This document shows, in pieces, positions 43,868-53,213 of a stretch of 64,000 nt of DNA. The translations under genes and the position numbers were made by a program. The notes under the pieces are model-generated. The model saw only the letters and a program-made list of their open reading frames with translations. It did not search any database and was not told the origin of the DNA. The first letter of the stretch is position 1; every line of letters starts with the position of its first letter. Origin of the DNA: Salipaludibacillus neizhouensis (GTDB lineage: Bacteria; Bacillota; Bacilli; Bacillales; Salisediminibacteriaceae); the NCBI RefSeq assembly GCF_002886185.1, contig NZ_KZ614146.1, positions 2,030,930-2,094,929 on the forward strand. Direction: 5' to 3'.

Positions 43868-43900
43868 AAAGAAAACCCCAGAACCTATACGGCTCTGGGG
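43868..43900 (-). terminator. attR: glnA terminator and right prophage attachment core
   Basis: On the minus strand CCCCAGAGCC / GGTTCTGGGG with a 5-base loop is followed by TTTTCTTT, ten bases after the glnA stop. The same stretch (43872-43890) is the 19-bp sequence duplicated at 29433, so phage integration regenerated the glnA 3' end and its terminator. Confidence 0.75.
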
Positions 43901-43909
43901 CTAATCCTA

Positions 43910-45247
43910 TTAATAAGTGTTCATGTACTGCTCGCGCTCCCAAGGGTGAACTTGTGTGCGGAACATATCCCACTCGATTTCTTTAAGTTCAATAAAGTGC
44001 TCAAGTGCGTGTGAACCAAGTGACTTTGTAATAATTTCGTTTCTTCGTAATGCTTCAGTTGCTTCTCCTAGATTCGCAGGTAATGCTTGGATTCCTTCTG
44101 CTTTACGCTCTTCAAGGTCCATTGCATAGATGTTGCGATTCGTTTCAGGTGGTGGTGTCAAGTTATTTCTGATACCATCAAGGCCAGCTGCAAGCATTGC
44201 TGCCATAGCTAAGTATGGGTTAGCTGCCGGGTCTGGACTACGAACCTCAATACGCGTACTCAAGCCTCTTGAAGACGGAATACGAACTAATGGGGAACGA
44301 TTTCTCATAGACCACGCTATGTAACATGGTGCTTCATAGCCAGGTACAAGTCTCTTATACGAGTTCACTGTCGGGTTAGTGATTGCAGTGAATGCATCCG
44401 CGTGCTTAAGGATACCGCCTAAGAATTGCATTGCTGTTTTACTTAATTGTGAGTCAGTTGTCTCATCATAGAAAGCATTTACGTTACCTTCTGTGAATAA
44501 AGACATATTAGCGTGCATTCCGCTTCCGTTTACGCCAAACAATGGTTTAGGCATAAATGTCGCATGCAAGCCATGCTTTCTAGCAATTGTTTTAACAACT
44601 AGCTTGAACGTTTGAATGTTGTCGCAAGTTGTAACTGCGTCTGCATATTTAAAGTCAATTTCATGTTGGCCAGGAGCAACCTCATGGTGAGATGCTTCAA
44701 TTTCAAAGCCCATATCTTCAAGCTCTAAAACGATATCTCGACGGCAGTTTTCCCCTAAATCTGTAGGAGCAAGGTCAAAATAACCACCTTTATCATTTAG
44801 ATCAAGTGTTGGTTCGCCATCTGAGTCAATTTTGAATAAGAAGAATTCAGGCTCTGGTCCGATATTGAAATCCGAATATCCAAGGTCTTTTGCTTCTTTA
44901 AGTACTCTTTTTAATACGCCACGCGGGTCCCCATCAAACGGAGTTTGATCTGGGCTATAAATATCACAAATTAATCTAGCTACTTTTCCTTTTTCCGGAG
45001 TCCAAGGGAAGATTACCCAAGTATCAAGATCTGGAAATAAGTACATATCCGATTCTTCAATTCTTACAAAACCTTCTATGGATGAACCATCAAACATCAT
45101 CAAGTTATCCAATGCTTTTGTTAATTGACCTACAGGAATCTCAACATTCTTAATAATACCTAAGATGTCTGTGAACTGTAATCGAATAAATCTTACATTT
45201 TCCTCTTCTGCCATGCGTAAAATGTCTTCTCTAGCGTATTTACTCAT
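43910..45247 (-). CDS. glnA: Glutamine synthetase type I
   Basis: A 445-residue GSI enzyme that makes glutamine from glutamate, ammonia and ATP. Landmarks are [44 protein letters not shown] (metal-binding Glu), [12 protein letters not shown] (ATP site), [23 protein letters not shown] and [18 protein letters not shown] at the end. ATG 45247 has AAGGAGGAG upstream; a longer open frame to 45316 lacks a site. A GlnR/TnrA-type palindrome lies about 175 bases upstream. In most bacilli glnR precedes glnA; here the upstream gene is ynbB-like and glnR is missing. Confidence 0.95.
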   Translation of the reverse strand: MSKYAREDILRMAEEENVRFIRLQFTDILGIIKNVEIPVGQLTKALDNLMMFDGSSIEGFVRIEESDMYLFPDLDTWVIFPWTPEKGKVARLICDIYSPDQTPFDGDPRGVLKRVLKEAKDLGYSDFNIGPEPEFFLFKIDSDGEPTLDLNDKGGYFDLAPTDLGENCRRDIVLELEDMGFEIEASHHEVAPGQHEIDFKYADAVTTCDNIQTFKLVVKTIARKHGLHATFMPKPLFGVNGSGMHANMSLFTEGNVNAFYDETTDSQLSKTAMQFLGGILKHADAFTAITNPTVNSYKRLVPGYEAPCYIAWSMRNRSPLVRIPSSRGLSTRIEVRSPDPAANPYLAMAAMLAAGLDGIRNNLTPPPETNRNIYAMDLEERKAEGIQALPANLGEATEALRRNEIITKSLGSHALEHFIELKEIEWDMFRTQVHPWEREQYMNTY

Positions 45248-45418
45248 TCGTATAGTCTCCTCCTTCAAATTTACTGCTACTAATGTAGCAGGGGTACTTT
45301 TACAAATCTCCTTCATCGAACAAAAGGATGCTCATGCTTAACGATGAACATTCAATTTTTTCGATTTATCTAAGGATAGTTTTATGATACCGAAGATTTT
45401 TCATTCTTTGTATAACCT

Positions 45419-45435
45419 TGTCAGATAATCTGACA
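45419..45435 (-). promoter_or_regulatory. GlnR/TnrA operator of glnA
   Basis: TGTCAGATAATCTGACA is a perfect match to TGTNAN7TNACA and itself a palindrome. A second, weaker half (TGTCAGAAAATTTCTTT on the minus strand, 45435-45451) lies next to it, as in the two-operator arrangement of Bacillus glnRA. It overlaps a possible -35 TTGTCA with TATACA downstream on the minus strand. Confidence 0.8.
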
Positions 45436-45523
45436 AAGAAATTTTCTGACAAAGAAAGATATAGTTCCCCTTTTTCATAATACCCAAATCTACAATTTCC
45501 TAATCTACCTTTTAATTTACACG

Positions 45524-46777
45524 TCATTTTTCTATTAATTTGAGCGCTGCATCGAACACTGCAATCTTTACATGTTCAAATGTTAGACCACCCTGAACGT
45601 ATGCTGTATACGGAACTCTAATTGGTCCATCAGCGGTTAGCTCCATACTCGCTCCTTGAATAAATGTTCCCGCAGCCATGATCACGTCGTCTTCATAGCC
45701 CGGCATATAACTAGGGTGTGGTTTAACGTGTGCATCTACTGGTGATGCTGCTTGAATCGCCTGACAAAATGAAACCATGGCTTCTTTCGTTGGAAAGGAA
45801 ACCGATTGTATTAAATCCGTTCGTGGCTCTTCCCAGGAAGGCGAAGTCGTCATCCCTAATTCACTCAGAAATCTAGCGGTATACAATGCCCCTTTTAAGG
45901 CTTCATTCACGACATGAGGTGCCAGGAAAAAACCTTGATACATTTCCAGCAGTGAATAGAGGCTTGCTCCACCTTCCAGGCCGATACCTGGAGAAGTCAA
46001 GCGGTTCCCACACAGTGTAATTAAATCTTCTCTGCCAGCAATGTATCCCCCGGTTTTTGCAAGTCCACCGCCTGGGTTTTTAATAAGCGAGCCGGCAATA
46101 AGGTCTGCGCCTACATTCGTTGGTTCAAGTTTTTCAACAAACTCACCATAGCAATTATCCACAAATACAATGATAGCAGGATCTATCTTTTTCACTTTTT
46201 CAACCATCTCTTCAATTTGTTTAATTGTAAACGACGGCCTATCTGCATAACCTTTTGATCGTTGAATCCCTATTACTTTTGTATTTGGCGAAAATTGATA
46301 TTCTACCTCTGCAAAATCTACCTCATTATCCTTCAAGGCAATTTCTTTATAACTGATATCAAAATCTGCCAAGGAACCTGTCCCTTTTTCTCCGCGTTTA
46401 CCGATTACTTCTTCCAGCGTGTCATAAGGGGCACCTGTAATATACATAAGTTCGTCTCCAGGTCTTAAAATACCAAAGAGACTTGTACTAATTGCATGCG
46501 TGCCGGAAATAATTTGTGGACGAACAATTGCTGCGTCTGTATGAAACACATCTGCGTAAACTTTTTCCAAGGTATCTCTTCCTAAATCGTCGTATCCATA
46601 CCCCGTAGATCCTTGAAAGTGAAAGTCCGATACTTCATTTTTCTTAAATGCTGATAACACTTTTCGTTGGTTATGTTCCGCTATCTCACCTCGTTTATAA
46701 AAGGCATCTTGTAATATAAACATGGTTTCACTACTAATTTTCTCTAGCTTGTCTCTTGTAAGTAATTGTGACTGCAT
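45524..46777 (-). CDS. ynbB: YnbB-like PLP-dependent enzyme (methionine gamma-lyase/aluminium-resistance family)
   Basis: A 417-residue fold-type I PLP protein, the usual family length. It shows STGYGYDDLGRDTLEKVYAD, RPQIISGTHAISTSLFGIL, VFVDNCYGEFVE, and the PLP-lysine segment AGSLIKNPGGGLAKTGGYIAG. The family is placed beside hflX and glnRA in bacilli; its physiological substrate is not settled. AGGGGAG precedes ATG 46777. It follows hflX by 11 bases and probably shares its transcript. Confidence 0.88.
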   Translation of the reverse strand: MQSQLLTRDKLEKISSETMFILQDAFYKRGEIAEHNQRKVLSAFKKNEVSDFHFQGSTGYGYDDLGRDTLEKVYADVFHTDAAIVRPQIISGTHAISTSLFGILRPGDELMYITGAPYDTLEEVIGKRGEKGTGSLADFDISYKEIALKDNEVDFAEVEYQFSPNTKVIGIQRSKGYADRPSFTIKQIEEMVEKVKKIDPAIIVFVDNCYGEFVEKLEPTNVGADLIAGSLIKNPGGGLAKTGGYIAGREDLITLCGNRLTSPGIGLEGGASLYSLLEMYQGFFLAPHVVNEALKGALYTARFLSELGMTTSPSWEEPRTDLIQSVSFPTKEAMVSFCQAIQAASPVDAHVKPHPSYMPGYEDDVIMAAGTFIQGASMELTADGPIRVPYTAYVQGGLTFEHVKIAVFDAALKLIEK

Positions 46778-46788
46778 GATTTTCTCCC

Positions 46789-48045
46789 CTAGTCGTTCTT
46801 TCTGTCTTGTAACTCATGATAAATTCCCGATTCAACTGGCGCATATCCTCTAATAATATAGTTTTCCGTTGCTTCATCGAATTGCCTCTCTATTTGGATT
46901 GTTTCTTTTTGTATTCGATGAAGAATTTTTCCATCGGAAGCATGTACATACACGATAAAAGAATCAAAGTATTCTTCCATCGCGGCCTCGATTTTGTTTT
47001 TTAGAATAACCATATCGTCATCGTTATGTGCACTAATTAAAACAGATGCCCCTTTGCTGTGCGAAAAGAAATCTCCTTCAATCTGATCGCGTTTATTATA
47101 AACCGTTAACATTGGTATTTGCTCTGCTTCTAAATCCAGTAGAATTTTTTCCACAGTTTCTTCGTGATTAACAAAGTCAGGACTCGAACTATCTACCACG
47201 TGTAAGATCAGGTCCGCTTCTTTTACTTCTTCTAGTGTCGATCTGAAGGCAGCAATAAGGGCTGTTGGCAACTGCTGTATGAATCCAACTGTATCGGTCA
47301 GAAGAACTTCCATTCCGGACGGCAGTTTTAATTTTTTTGTAGTCGGATCTAATGTTGCAAACAATTCATCCTCCATATAAGCTTCGGCCTGTGTAATTTT
47401 ATTTAATATCGTCGATTTACCGGCATTTGTATATCCTACCAAGGAAATTTGATAGGCTTGGTTCTTTTTCCTGCGCTCACGGTATCTTTCACGGTGCGCA
47501 ACAATTTGTGATAACTGCTTCTTTATTTCATCCATCCGGCCTCGAATGTGGCGCTGGTCAATTTCAAGTTGTGTTTCACCAGGTCCACGAGTACCAATTC
47601 CACCCCCGAGACGAGAGAGAACGTGTCCCTGTCCTCTCAAGCGCGGAAGTAGGTAACTTAACTGGGCTAATTCTACTTGCAGTTTACCTTCTCTGGACCT
47701 GGCTCTATTCGCAAAAATATCTAATATTAGCTGTGTTCGGTCGATCACGAGAATATCTAATTCATTTGTTACATTTCGAAGCTGTGAAGGCGTTAATTCA
47801 TCATTAAAGATAACAACATCCGCTTCTTTTTCTTCTACTAGTAATTGTAATTCTTCCACTTTACCGCGGCCTATATAAGTACCCGATTGGGGACGTTCCA
47901 ATCCTTGAATGAGGCTTGCTATAACTACTCCTCCTGCAGTATTCGTTAACGCAGTAAGTTCTTCCATACGATACTGAAAGTCTTCTTCATTTGCTGATTT
48001 GAGTTTGACTCCTACTACAATAACTCTTTCTTTACTCGCTTTCAT
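46789..48045 (-). CDS. hflX: GTPase HflX
   Basis: A 418-residue ribosome-associated GTPase. The N-terminal HflX domain ends in SRLGGGIGTRGPGETQLE; the GTPase part has QISLVGYTNAGKSTILNK (G1), DTVGFIQQLPTALIAAFRST (G3) and TVYNKRDQ (G4). It splits or rescues stalled ribosomes under stress. The ribosome site (GAAGGTGAT) is about 14 bases from ATG 48045, which is longer than usual, so initiation may be weak. Confidence 0.92.
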   Translation of the reverse strand: MKASKERVIVVGVKLKSANEEDFQYRMEELTALTNTAGGVVIASLIQGLERPQSGTYIGRGKVEELQLLVEEKEADVVIFNDELTPSQLRNVTNELDILVIDRTQLILDIFANRARSREGKLQVELAQLSYLLPRLRGQGHVLSRLGGGIGTRGPGETQLEIDQRHIRGRMDEIKKQLSQIVAHRERYRERRKKNQAYQISLVGYTNAGKSTILNKITQAEAYMEDELFATLDPTTKKLKLPSGMEVLLTDTVGFIQQLPTALIAAFRSTLEEVKEADLILHVVDSSSPDFVNHEETVEKILLDLEAEQIPMLTVYNKRDQIEGDFFSHSKGASVLISAHNDDDMVILKNKIEAAMEEYFDSFIVYVHASDGKILHRIQKETIQIERQFDEATENYIIRGYAPVESGIYHELQDRKND

Positions 48046-48074
48046 ATTTGACTGAATAACAAATCACCTTCTTT

Positions 48075-49028
48075 TTAGGATTCCCCTAGAATATTATGGA
48101 ACGCTCTCTCAAAATCGATTCTTCTTAACGTTGCAAGTATATCCCGGCTATATTCCTTTTCCTGCAACAGGCGGACAGCCTGAATACGAATTGCTTTCTC
48201 TAGCAAGTTCCGGATAAATCGCCCATTACTGAACCTTCCATGTTCATATTCTTTTGCAATGATTAAAAGTTCATTCATATAGGTCATAGATTCATCATCA
48301 AGTTCATAGTCTCGCTGTGCTGCCATACTTTTCGTCATTTTCAACAGCTCTTCTACCGAGTAATTGGGAAAAGTCAGTACCATTGGAAATCTTGACGGCA
48401 ATCCTGGATTTAATCTCATAAACCGGTCCATCTCGACCGGATAGCCAGCAAGGATTAAGACAAAATTATGTTGTTGATCTTCCATTACCTTAACAAGAGC
48501 ATCGATGGCCTCTTTTCCAAAATCTTTTTCTCCGCCCCTCGCTAGTGAATACGCCTCATCAATAAACAAAACTCCACCGAGAGCTTTTTCTACTAAGTTA
48601 CGTGTTTTCTGTGCGGTGTGTCCTATATATTCTCCGACTAAATCTGCTCTTTCCACTTCAATAAAGTGACCCTTTTCTAGTACATTTAAGTCTCTCAACA
48701 TGGTAGCTATTAATCTTGCCACGGTTGTTTTACCTGTTCCTGGATTTCCTTTAAAAATCATATGAAGTGCTTGTTGACCGGTCTTTAACCCTTTATCCTG
48801 TCTAATATTATTAATGTAAATCCAAGAATAAATTTCGTGAACAAATGACTTAATGGATTCTAATCCTACATAGTCGTCAAAAGACTTCATGACATTGCGA
48901 TATTCAACATGATCTATCGGCGGATAATTGCCTTCCCGCCCCCATATTGAATCGTTCTTCTCTCTCTCTTCAGAGTTGATAACAATATTTATTTGTCCTC
49001 TTTTTTTCATTTTAGCTGACTGTAACAT
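48075..49028 (-). CDS. spoVK: Stage V sporulation protein K (AAA ATPase)
   Basis: An AAA ATPase of about 317 residues of the CbxX/CfqX type. Walker A is IFKGNPGTGKTTVARLIATM, Walker B GGVLFIDEAYSLARGG, with FVLILAGYPVEMDRF (sensor 1) and RFSNGRFIRNLLEKAI near the end. SpoVK is a mother-cell sporulation protein. It keeps the Bacillus neighbourhood between hfq and hflX. ATG 49028 (MLQSAK) is slightly favoured over ATG 49040, whose codon abuts the AGAGG sequence. Confidence 0.88.
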   Translation of the reverse strand: MLQSAKMKKRGQINIVINSEEREKNDSIWGREGNYPPIDHVEYRNVMKSFDDYVGLESIKSFVHEIYSWIYINNIRQDKGLKTGQQALHMIFKGNPGTGKTTVARLIATMLRDLNVLEKGHFIEVERADLVGEYIGHTAQKTRNLVEKALGGVLFIDEAYSLARGGEKDFGKEAIDALVKVMEDQQHNFVLILAGYPVEMDRFMRLNPGLPSRFPMVLTFPNYSVEELLKMTKSMAAQRDYELDDESMTYMNELLIIAKEYEHGRFSNGRFIRNLLEKAIRIQAVRLLQEKEYSRDILATLRRIDFERAFHNILGES

Positions 49029-49192
49029 CGAAGTCACCATCCTCTATCTTAAAGGGAATTCCTATCTGTCACAATCACTATACGCATGAACTTTATAGAC
49101 GTGACAAATGCCCACAAGAAAAAAGGATCTAACATTCTATAAAGCAACAGAAGCTCAGCAAAAAAAGAAGGCTACGCTCGCGGCATCAAAAG

Positions 49193-49229
49193 GGCACTGA
49201 AAAAGTTAAAAATCGACTTTTCCAGTGCC
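49193..49229 (-). terminator. Palindrome after hfq, related to IS1182 ends
   Basis: GGCACTGAAAAAGT and ACTTTTCCAGTGCC pair across a short loop just after the hfq stop. The arms match the terminal inverted repeat of the IS1182-type element at 11335-12330 (CACTGAAAAAGTC). It may act as a terminator (TTTT follows on the minus strand) and could derive from an IS end pair; see also 63478. Confidence 0.55.
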
Positions 49230-49236
49230 ATTCCTC

Positions 49237-49470
49237 TTACTTACTTTCCTGATTTAATTGAACATTTCGCTGAGGTGAGAACGTTGAAATTGCGTGCTTA
49301 TAGACCAATTGTTGTTTACCGTCTGTATCTAGTATAACGGTAAAATTGTCAAAGCTCTTCACATGTCCCCTGAGCTGGAATCCGTTAAGTAAAAATACAG
49401 TAACCGGAATATTTTCTTTCCTCAATTGATTTAAGAATTGATCTTGTATGTTCACTGATTGTTGTTTCAT
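49237..49470 (-). CDS. hfq: RNA chaperone Hfq
   Basis: A 77-residue Sm-like protein. Sm1 contains [39 protein letters not shown] and [16 protein letters not shown] (the YKHA RNA-binding motif). ATG 49470 has GAGGGGG nine bases upstream; the upstream in-frame start at 49494 is unsupported. It follows miaA as in most Bacillales. The C-terminal tail is short, as expected for Gram-positive Hfq. Confidence 0.93.
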   Translation of the reverse strand: MKQQSVNIQDQFLNQLRKENIPVTVFLLNGFQLRGHVKSFDNFTVILDTDGKQQLVYKHAISTFSPQRNVQLNQESK

Positions 49471-49515
49471 ATATGTGCAGCCCCCTCTATTCACATTATT
49501 AACTATATTCTAGAT

Positions 49516-50445
49516 TTAAAACAACTTTCCTTCTAAATATAGAATAATTTCTTCTATTTTTTCTTCCCGGTCGTCTGTCATATCAAACCATTCTATGTCC
49601 ATCTTGTTACGGAACCATGTTAATTGCCGTTTAGCAAAGCGTCTGGAATTTTGTTTTAAATTATCAATCGCCTCTTCCTTTGAACAATCTCCAAGTATAT
49701 ACGGAGTAATCTCTTTATATCCAATCGCTTGCATCGATTGCACCGAAGCAAATCCTTCATTTGTTAACTTCTTCACTTCTTCAATCAACCCATCTTGGAT
49801 CATTTGCTCCACCCGTAAGTTAATTCGTTCATATAATTTGTCTCTATCCATCGTTAATCCTATAACATAGAAATCATATGAGGAAGACCGGTTTTCTTCT
49901 TTATCACTCCGTAAAGGTTTACCTGTAAGGTGATAGACTTCTAATGTCCGAATCACACGACGGCGATTGTTTGGGTGAAGTTCCTGGTAACTTTCTGGAT
50001 CAATATCCTTAAGCTGGCTATGTAATGCTTCGTTCCCATTTTCTTCCGCATACTGCTCTAACCTCTCACGAAATGCTGTGTCTTCCCCTTTTTCTGAAAA
50101 ATCATAGTTATATAATACAGCGTTCACATATAACCCTGTACCTCCCACAATAAAAGGAATCCGTCCTTTTTCGTATATTTTATGTATAGCAGTGTTTGCC
50201 GCAGATTGAAAGTCAGCAACCGAAAAAGAGTCTTGCGGATTTATAATATCTATTAGATGATGGGGTACATCTTCCATTTCCTCTGGCGTTATTTTAGCAG
50301 TACCTATGTCCATGTCACGATATACTTGCATGGAATCCCCACTAATAATTTCACCGTTGAAATGTTGGGCTAGTTGAATACTCGTTGCGGTTTTCCCAAC
50401 GGCTGTAGGGCCAACAACTACAATCAATGGTTTACGTGTTGTCAT
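49516..50445 (-). CDS. miaA: tRNA dimethylallyltransferase MiaA
   Basis: A 309-residue enzyme that transfers a dimethylallyl group to A37 of tRNAs reading UNN codons. It has the P-loop IVVVGPTAVGKTATSIQLA, ISGDSMQVYRDMDIGTAKI, DVPHHLIDI, PFIVGGTGLYVNAVLY, HPNNRRRVIRTLEVY and QSMQAIGYKE. It starts two bases after the methyltransferase stop with AGAGGGAATAACA upstream, indicating an operon with mutL. MiaB at 57532 adds the later methylthio group to the same base. Confidence 0.94.
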   Translation of the reverse strand: MTTRKPLIVVVGPTAVGKTATSIQLAQHFNGEIISGDSMQVYRDMDIGTAKITPEEMEDVPHHLIDIINPQDSFSVADFQSAANTAIHKIYEKGRIPFIVGGTGLYVNAVLYNYDFSEKGEDTAFRERLEQYAEENGNEALHSQLKDIDPESYQELHPNNRRRVIRTLEVYHLTGKPLRSDKEENRSSSYDFYVIGLTMDRDKLYERINLRVEQMIQDGLIEEVKKLTNEGFASVQSMQAIGYKEITPYILGDCSKEEAIDNLKQNSRRFAKRQLTWFRNKMDIEWFDMTDDREEKIEEIILYLEGKLF

Positions 50446-50447
50446 TG

Positions 50448-51242
50448 TTATTCCCTCTCTTCCAAATCAATAATACCATAGTGGAAAACTGAAGATGGTC
50501 TGACTTGAACATGAAAACCATATAAAGCAAAGCGGGTACTCTTAAAATGGTCCTTCAATACTACTTTCTTTCTTGCTACTCTTATAGCATCGATGATCAT
50601 TTGTTCAAAATCACCTTCGTATAACCCATATTGTTTCAAAGTTTCGATACCATCTGATGAGACTTCTTCTTGAAACATAGGATCGAAATAAACCACGTCA
50701 ACACTTGCGTCTGGCTGTTCCTTTAACCAGTTTTCTGCGTTTGTATGAATAACTTTTATTCTTCTCATTGCTTCGTTTAAAGGCAGAAGGGAACTTTCAT
50801 ACGATTGAAGCCCTTCTTCTACGATAGTAAAAATAACCTCTGATGCTTCTAATCCAATAACATTGCCTTGCTTCCCTATAGCTAAACTTGCAAGTTGTAC
50901 ATCAGATCCAAGACCCAGCGTTGCATCCACTAGAATATCACCTTCTCGTAAATCACACGCTGATACGAAAGGGTCCTCTTGATGATAAAGCCATCTTTTC
51001 GCCCGAAACATCGCAGCATTTGGATGAAAGAAGAAAGGCTGACTTCCCTCTTTACGATATACTTCAATTCTAGTAGTTGTAACTACGTATGCAGGCCCGC
51101 CACATTCACGGATTAACTTGTCAATCGGTTGTTTTCTTCTTACAACATAAGGAAGTGACCACTTTTCAGCTAACTTTCGCCCCCACTTTTTTATATCTTC
51201 TGCTGCTTTCGAAGATGACGTTACAAATCCGTCTCGCTCCAT
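50448..51242 (-). CDS. SAM-dependent methyltransferase, RsmJ-like
   Basis: A 264-residue methyltransferase. The SAM-binding core is ILVDATLGLGSDVQLASLAI, NVIGLEASEVIFTIVEEGL and DVVYFDPMFQEEV, where DPMF resembles the DPMFP motif of RsmJ-type 16S rRNA guanine methyltransferases. The N-terminal 80 residues (LPYVVRRKQPIDKLIRECGG) are typical of the family. AGAGGAGG precedes ATG 51242. It lies between mutL and miaA, a common Bacillales arrangement. Substrate inferred, not proven. Confidence 0.7.
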   Translation of the reverse strand: MERDGFVTSSSKAAEDIKKWGRKLAEKWSLPYVVRRKQPIDKLIRECGGPAYVVTTTRIEVYRKEGSQPFFFHPNAAMFRAKRWLYHQEDPFVSACDLREGDILVDATLGLGSDVQLASLAIGKQGNVIGLEASEVIFTIVEEGLQSYESSLLPLNEAMRRIKVIHTNAENWLKEQPDASVDVVYFDPMFQEEVSSDGIETLKQYGLYEGDFEQMIIDAIRVARKKVVLKDHFKSTRFALYGFHVQVRPSSVFHYGIIDLEERE

Positions 51243-51276
51243 ACGAATCCTCCTCTACCTGGGATGACTAAAACTA

Positions 51277-51307
51277 GTAGCACCTACACACAGAACATAG
51301 GCGCTAC
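51277..51307 (-). terminator. Hairpin after mutL
   Basis: GTAGCACCTA pairs with TAGGCGCTAC (one G-T type mismatch) directly after the mutL stop; only four Ts follow on the minus strand. Its arms match the TAGCACCTA hairpins at 4414 and 9801, suggesting a recurring element. Confidence 0.45.
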
Positions 51308-53196
51308 TACATTATCCTCTTAAACATTTTTTCGATGTCATAGGTGGAATAATGAATAAGAATGGGTCTGCCGTGAGGACACGTGTATGGATCTTCACAT
51401 GTGCGTAACGTCTCTAAAAGTTGGAACATTTCATCCTTTGTTAAATGACGATTTGCTTTAATAGCAGCCTTACAGGACATAAGAATAGCTGCTTCCTCGC
51501 GTAGTTTTCCGATATGAATCGTTTGCTCATTTCTTAATTGTTCGAGCATTTCTGAAATAACTTCCTCTTCCTGACCTTCCGGAAACCAAGTAGGATGAGA
51601 CCTTACAATATACGTACGAGAACCAAATGGTTCCAGAAATAACCCTACGTCTTCTAATTCCTTTTGGTATTCTGTCATCAATGATTCTTCTGATTGTGTA
51701 AATTCGAATTGAAGTGGCACGAGTAGCTCTTGCAGCTGGTTATTTGTTAACGAGAGTTTATCTCGGAAATACTCGTATTTAATTCGCTCTTGTGCAGCGT
51801 GTTGATCTACCATATATAAGCCTTGGTCGTTTTGTGCCATTATATACGTGCCATGCAATTGGCCGATCGGATAGAGCACTGGTACATTGGCTTTGGTGAC
51901 ATTTCCCTCTTGGCTTGATTCTTCTGATTCTTGTGAAAATGGTGGTTCAACAACAGGTTCCCTTTCCAATTCCCAAATGTCCGCTTCTGCTGCTTTTTGC
52001 TTATTGATCGTTTGAAAATCTGATTCTCTCACTTCACCCGTCATATCATTTTCAGGTTGCTGAAAAAAACTAGATTCTTGCGCATTTTCGGTCTCTTCCT
52101 TCTCCCTTTGATTATTCAGTGACTGCGCACGATGCTCGAAAGAAAAGGCCATTTGTTCCGAATTAGGTTTATTGTTTGAATATTTTCTTTCTAATACATC
52201 TGGGATTAACTGAATTCCTTTAAAAACATCTTTAATACTTCCTGTAACGAGCTCCTGTAACGCTTTTTCTTTACTAATTCTCACTTCAAGTTTTGAGGGA
52301 TGGACATTGACATCCACCAGTAAAGGGTTCATCTCAACATGCAGCACTACTAATGGGAATTTCCCGATCGGTAAAAGGGTGTGATACCCTTCTTGAATCG
52401 CTTTTATGAGTGAGTAATTTTTCACGTATCTACCATTTAAAATAGTAGACATATACGAACGATTCGACCTAGTTACTTCAGGCTTAGCAATAAATCCTTT
52501 CAAAGTAAAATCTAACGTTTCCGCTTCAATAGGAACCATTTTTTTTGCCATGGCTGATCCATAAATAGAAGCGATCACGCGAGCAAGATCCCCATTTCCC
52601 ACTGTTTGCAGCAAAGTTTTTTGATTGTGCGTAAGAATGAACGCTATTTCCGGATGGGACAATGCCATTCTATTGATGATATCTGAGATGTGACCAAGTT
52701 CCGTATGAATCGTTCGTAAATACTTTAAGCGAGCCGGTGTATTATAAAACAAATCTGTAACAATGATTTCCGTTCCTTTCCGTGGAGTGGCCGTCTTTTC
52801 GTGTTTCACGTGCCCCCCTTCAAGCCGGATTTCTTGTCCCTCTGTTCCACCCGTGCTCGATTTCAAGGTGAGTTTTGAAACGGAAGCAATACTCGGCAAT
52901 GCTTCTCCGCGAAAACCCAGTGTCTTTATTCGAAACAAATCTGCATCATGTTGAATTTTACTAGTAGCATGTCGGAAAAAAGCCATTCGGAAGTCGTCTT
53001 TCTCAAGTCCATCTCCGTCGTCTAAAACCCTTATTAATGACAATCCACCCTCTTCAATATCGATCCGAATCTGGGTACTATTCGCATCAATCGCATTTTC
53101 TACAAGCTCCTTCACAACAGAAGATGGTCTTTCAACCACTTCCCCAGCAGCAATTTTGTTTGATAGCAATTCATCGAGCTGAAAAATCTTCGCCAT
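51307..53196 (-). CDS. mutL: DNA mismatch repair protein MutL
   Basis: A 629-residue MutL. The GHKL ATPase region has [47 protein letters not shown] and [20 protein letters not shown]. The linker is acidic (about 360-430). The C-terminal part carries [15 protein letters not shown], the DQHA-x2-E-x4-E endonuclease motif, and [12 protein letters not shown]. It nicks the nascent strand, as in organisms without MutH. AAGGAGGTGTGACTA precedes the start; 17 bases separate it from mutS, so they form one operon. Confidence 0.95.
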   Translation of the reverse strand: MAKIFQLDELLSNKIAAGEVVERPSSVVKELVENAIDANSTQIRIDIEEGGLSLIRVLDDGDGLEKDDFRMAFFRHATSKIQHDADLFRIKTLGFRGEALPSIASVSKLTLKSSTGGTEGQEIRLEGGHVKHEKTATPRKGTEIIVTDLFYNTPARLKYLRTIHTELGHISDIINRMALSHPEIAFILTHNQKTLLQTVGNGDLARVIASIYGSAMAKKMVPIEAETLDFTLKGFIAKPEVTRSNRSYMSTILNGRYVKNYSLIKAIQEGYHTLLPIGKFPLVVLHVEMNPLLVDVNVHPSKLEVRISKEKALQELVTGSIKDVFKGIQLIPDVLERKYSNNKPNSEQMAFSFEHRAQSLNNQREKEETENAQESSFFQQPENDMTGEVRESDFQTINKQKAAEADIWELEREPVVEPPFSQESEESSQEGNVTKANVPVLYPIGQLHGTYIMAQNDQGLYMVDQHAAQERIKYEYFRDKLSLTNNQLQELLVPLQFEFTQSEESLMTEYQKELEDVGLFLEPFGSRTYIVRSHPTWFPEGQEEEVISEMLEQLRNEQTIHIGKLREEAAILMSCKAAIKANRHLTKDEMFQLLETLRTCEDPYTCPHGRPILIHYSTYDIEKMFKRIM

Positions 53197-53213
53197 TAGT
53201 CACACCTCCTTTT

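Larger units (their letters stand above)
29433..43890. mobile_element. Degenerate prophage integrated at the glnA 3' end
   Basis: The borders are the 19-bp duplications at 29433 and 43872. Right side: integrase C-terminus, a Zn-ribbon protein and a repressor C-terminus on the plus strand, then on the minus strand a small phage protein, DUF2800, DUF2815, DNA polymerase, Zn-finger and HTH genes. Further left come a methyltransferase fragment, VapE and lysin fragments. No capsid, tail or packaging genes remain and nearly every large gene is broken, so the element is defective. A transposon (35.2-38.3 kb) and sporulation-like genes lie inside. Extent is inferred from the duplicated borders. Confidence 0.65.
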
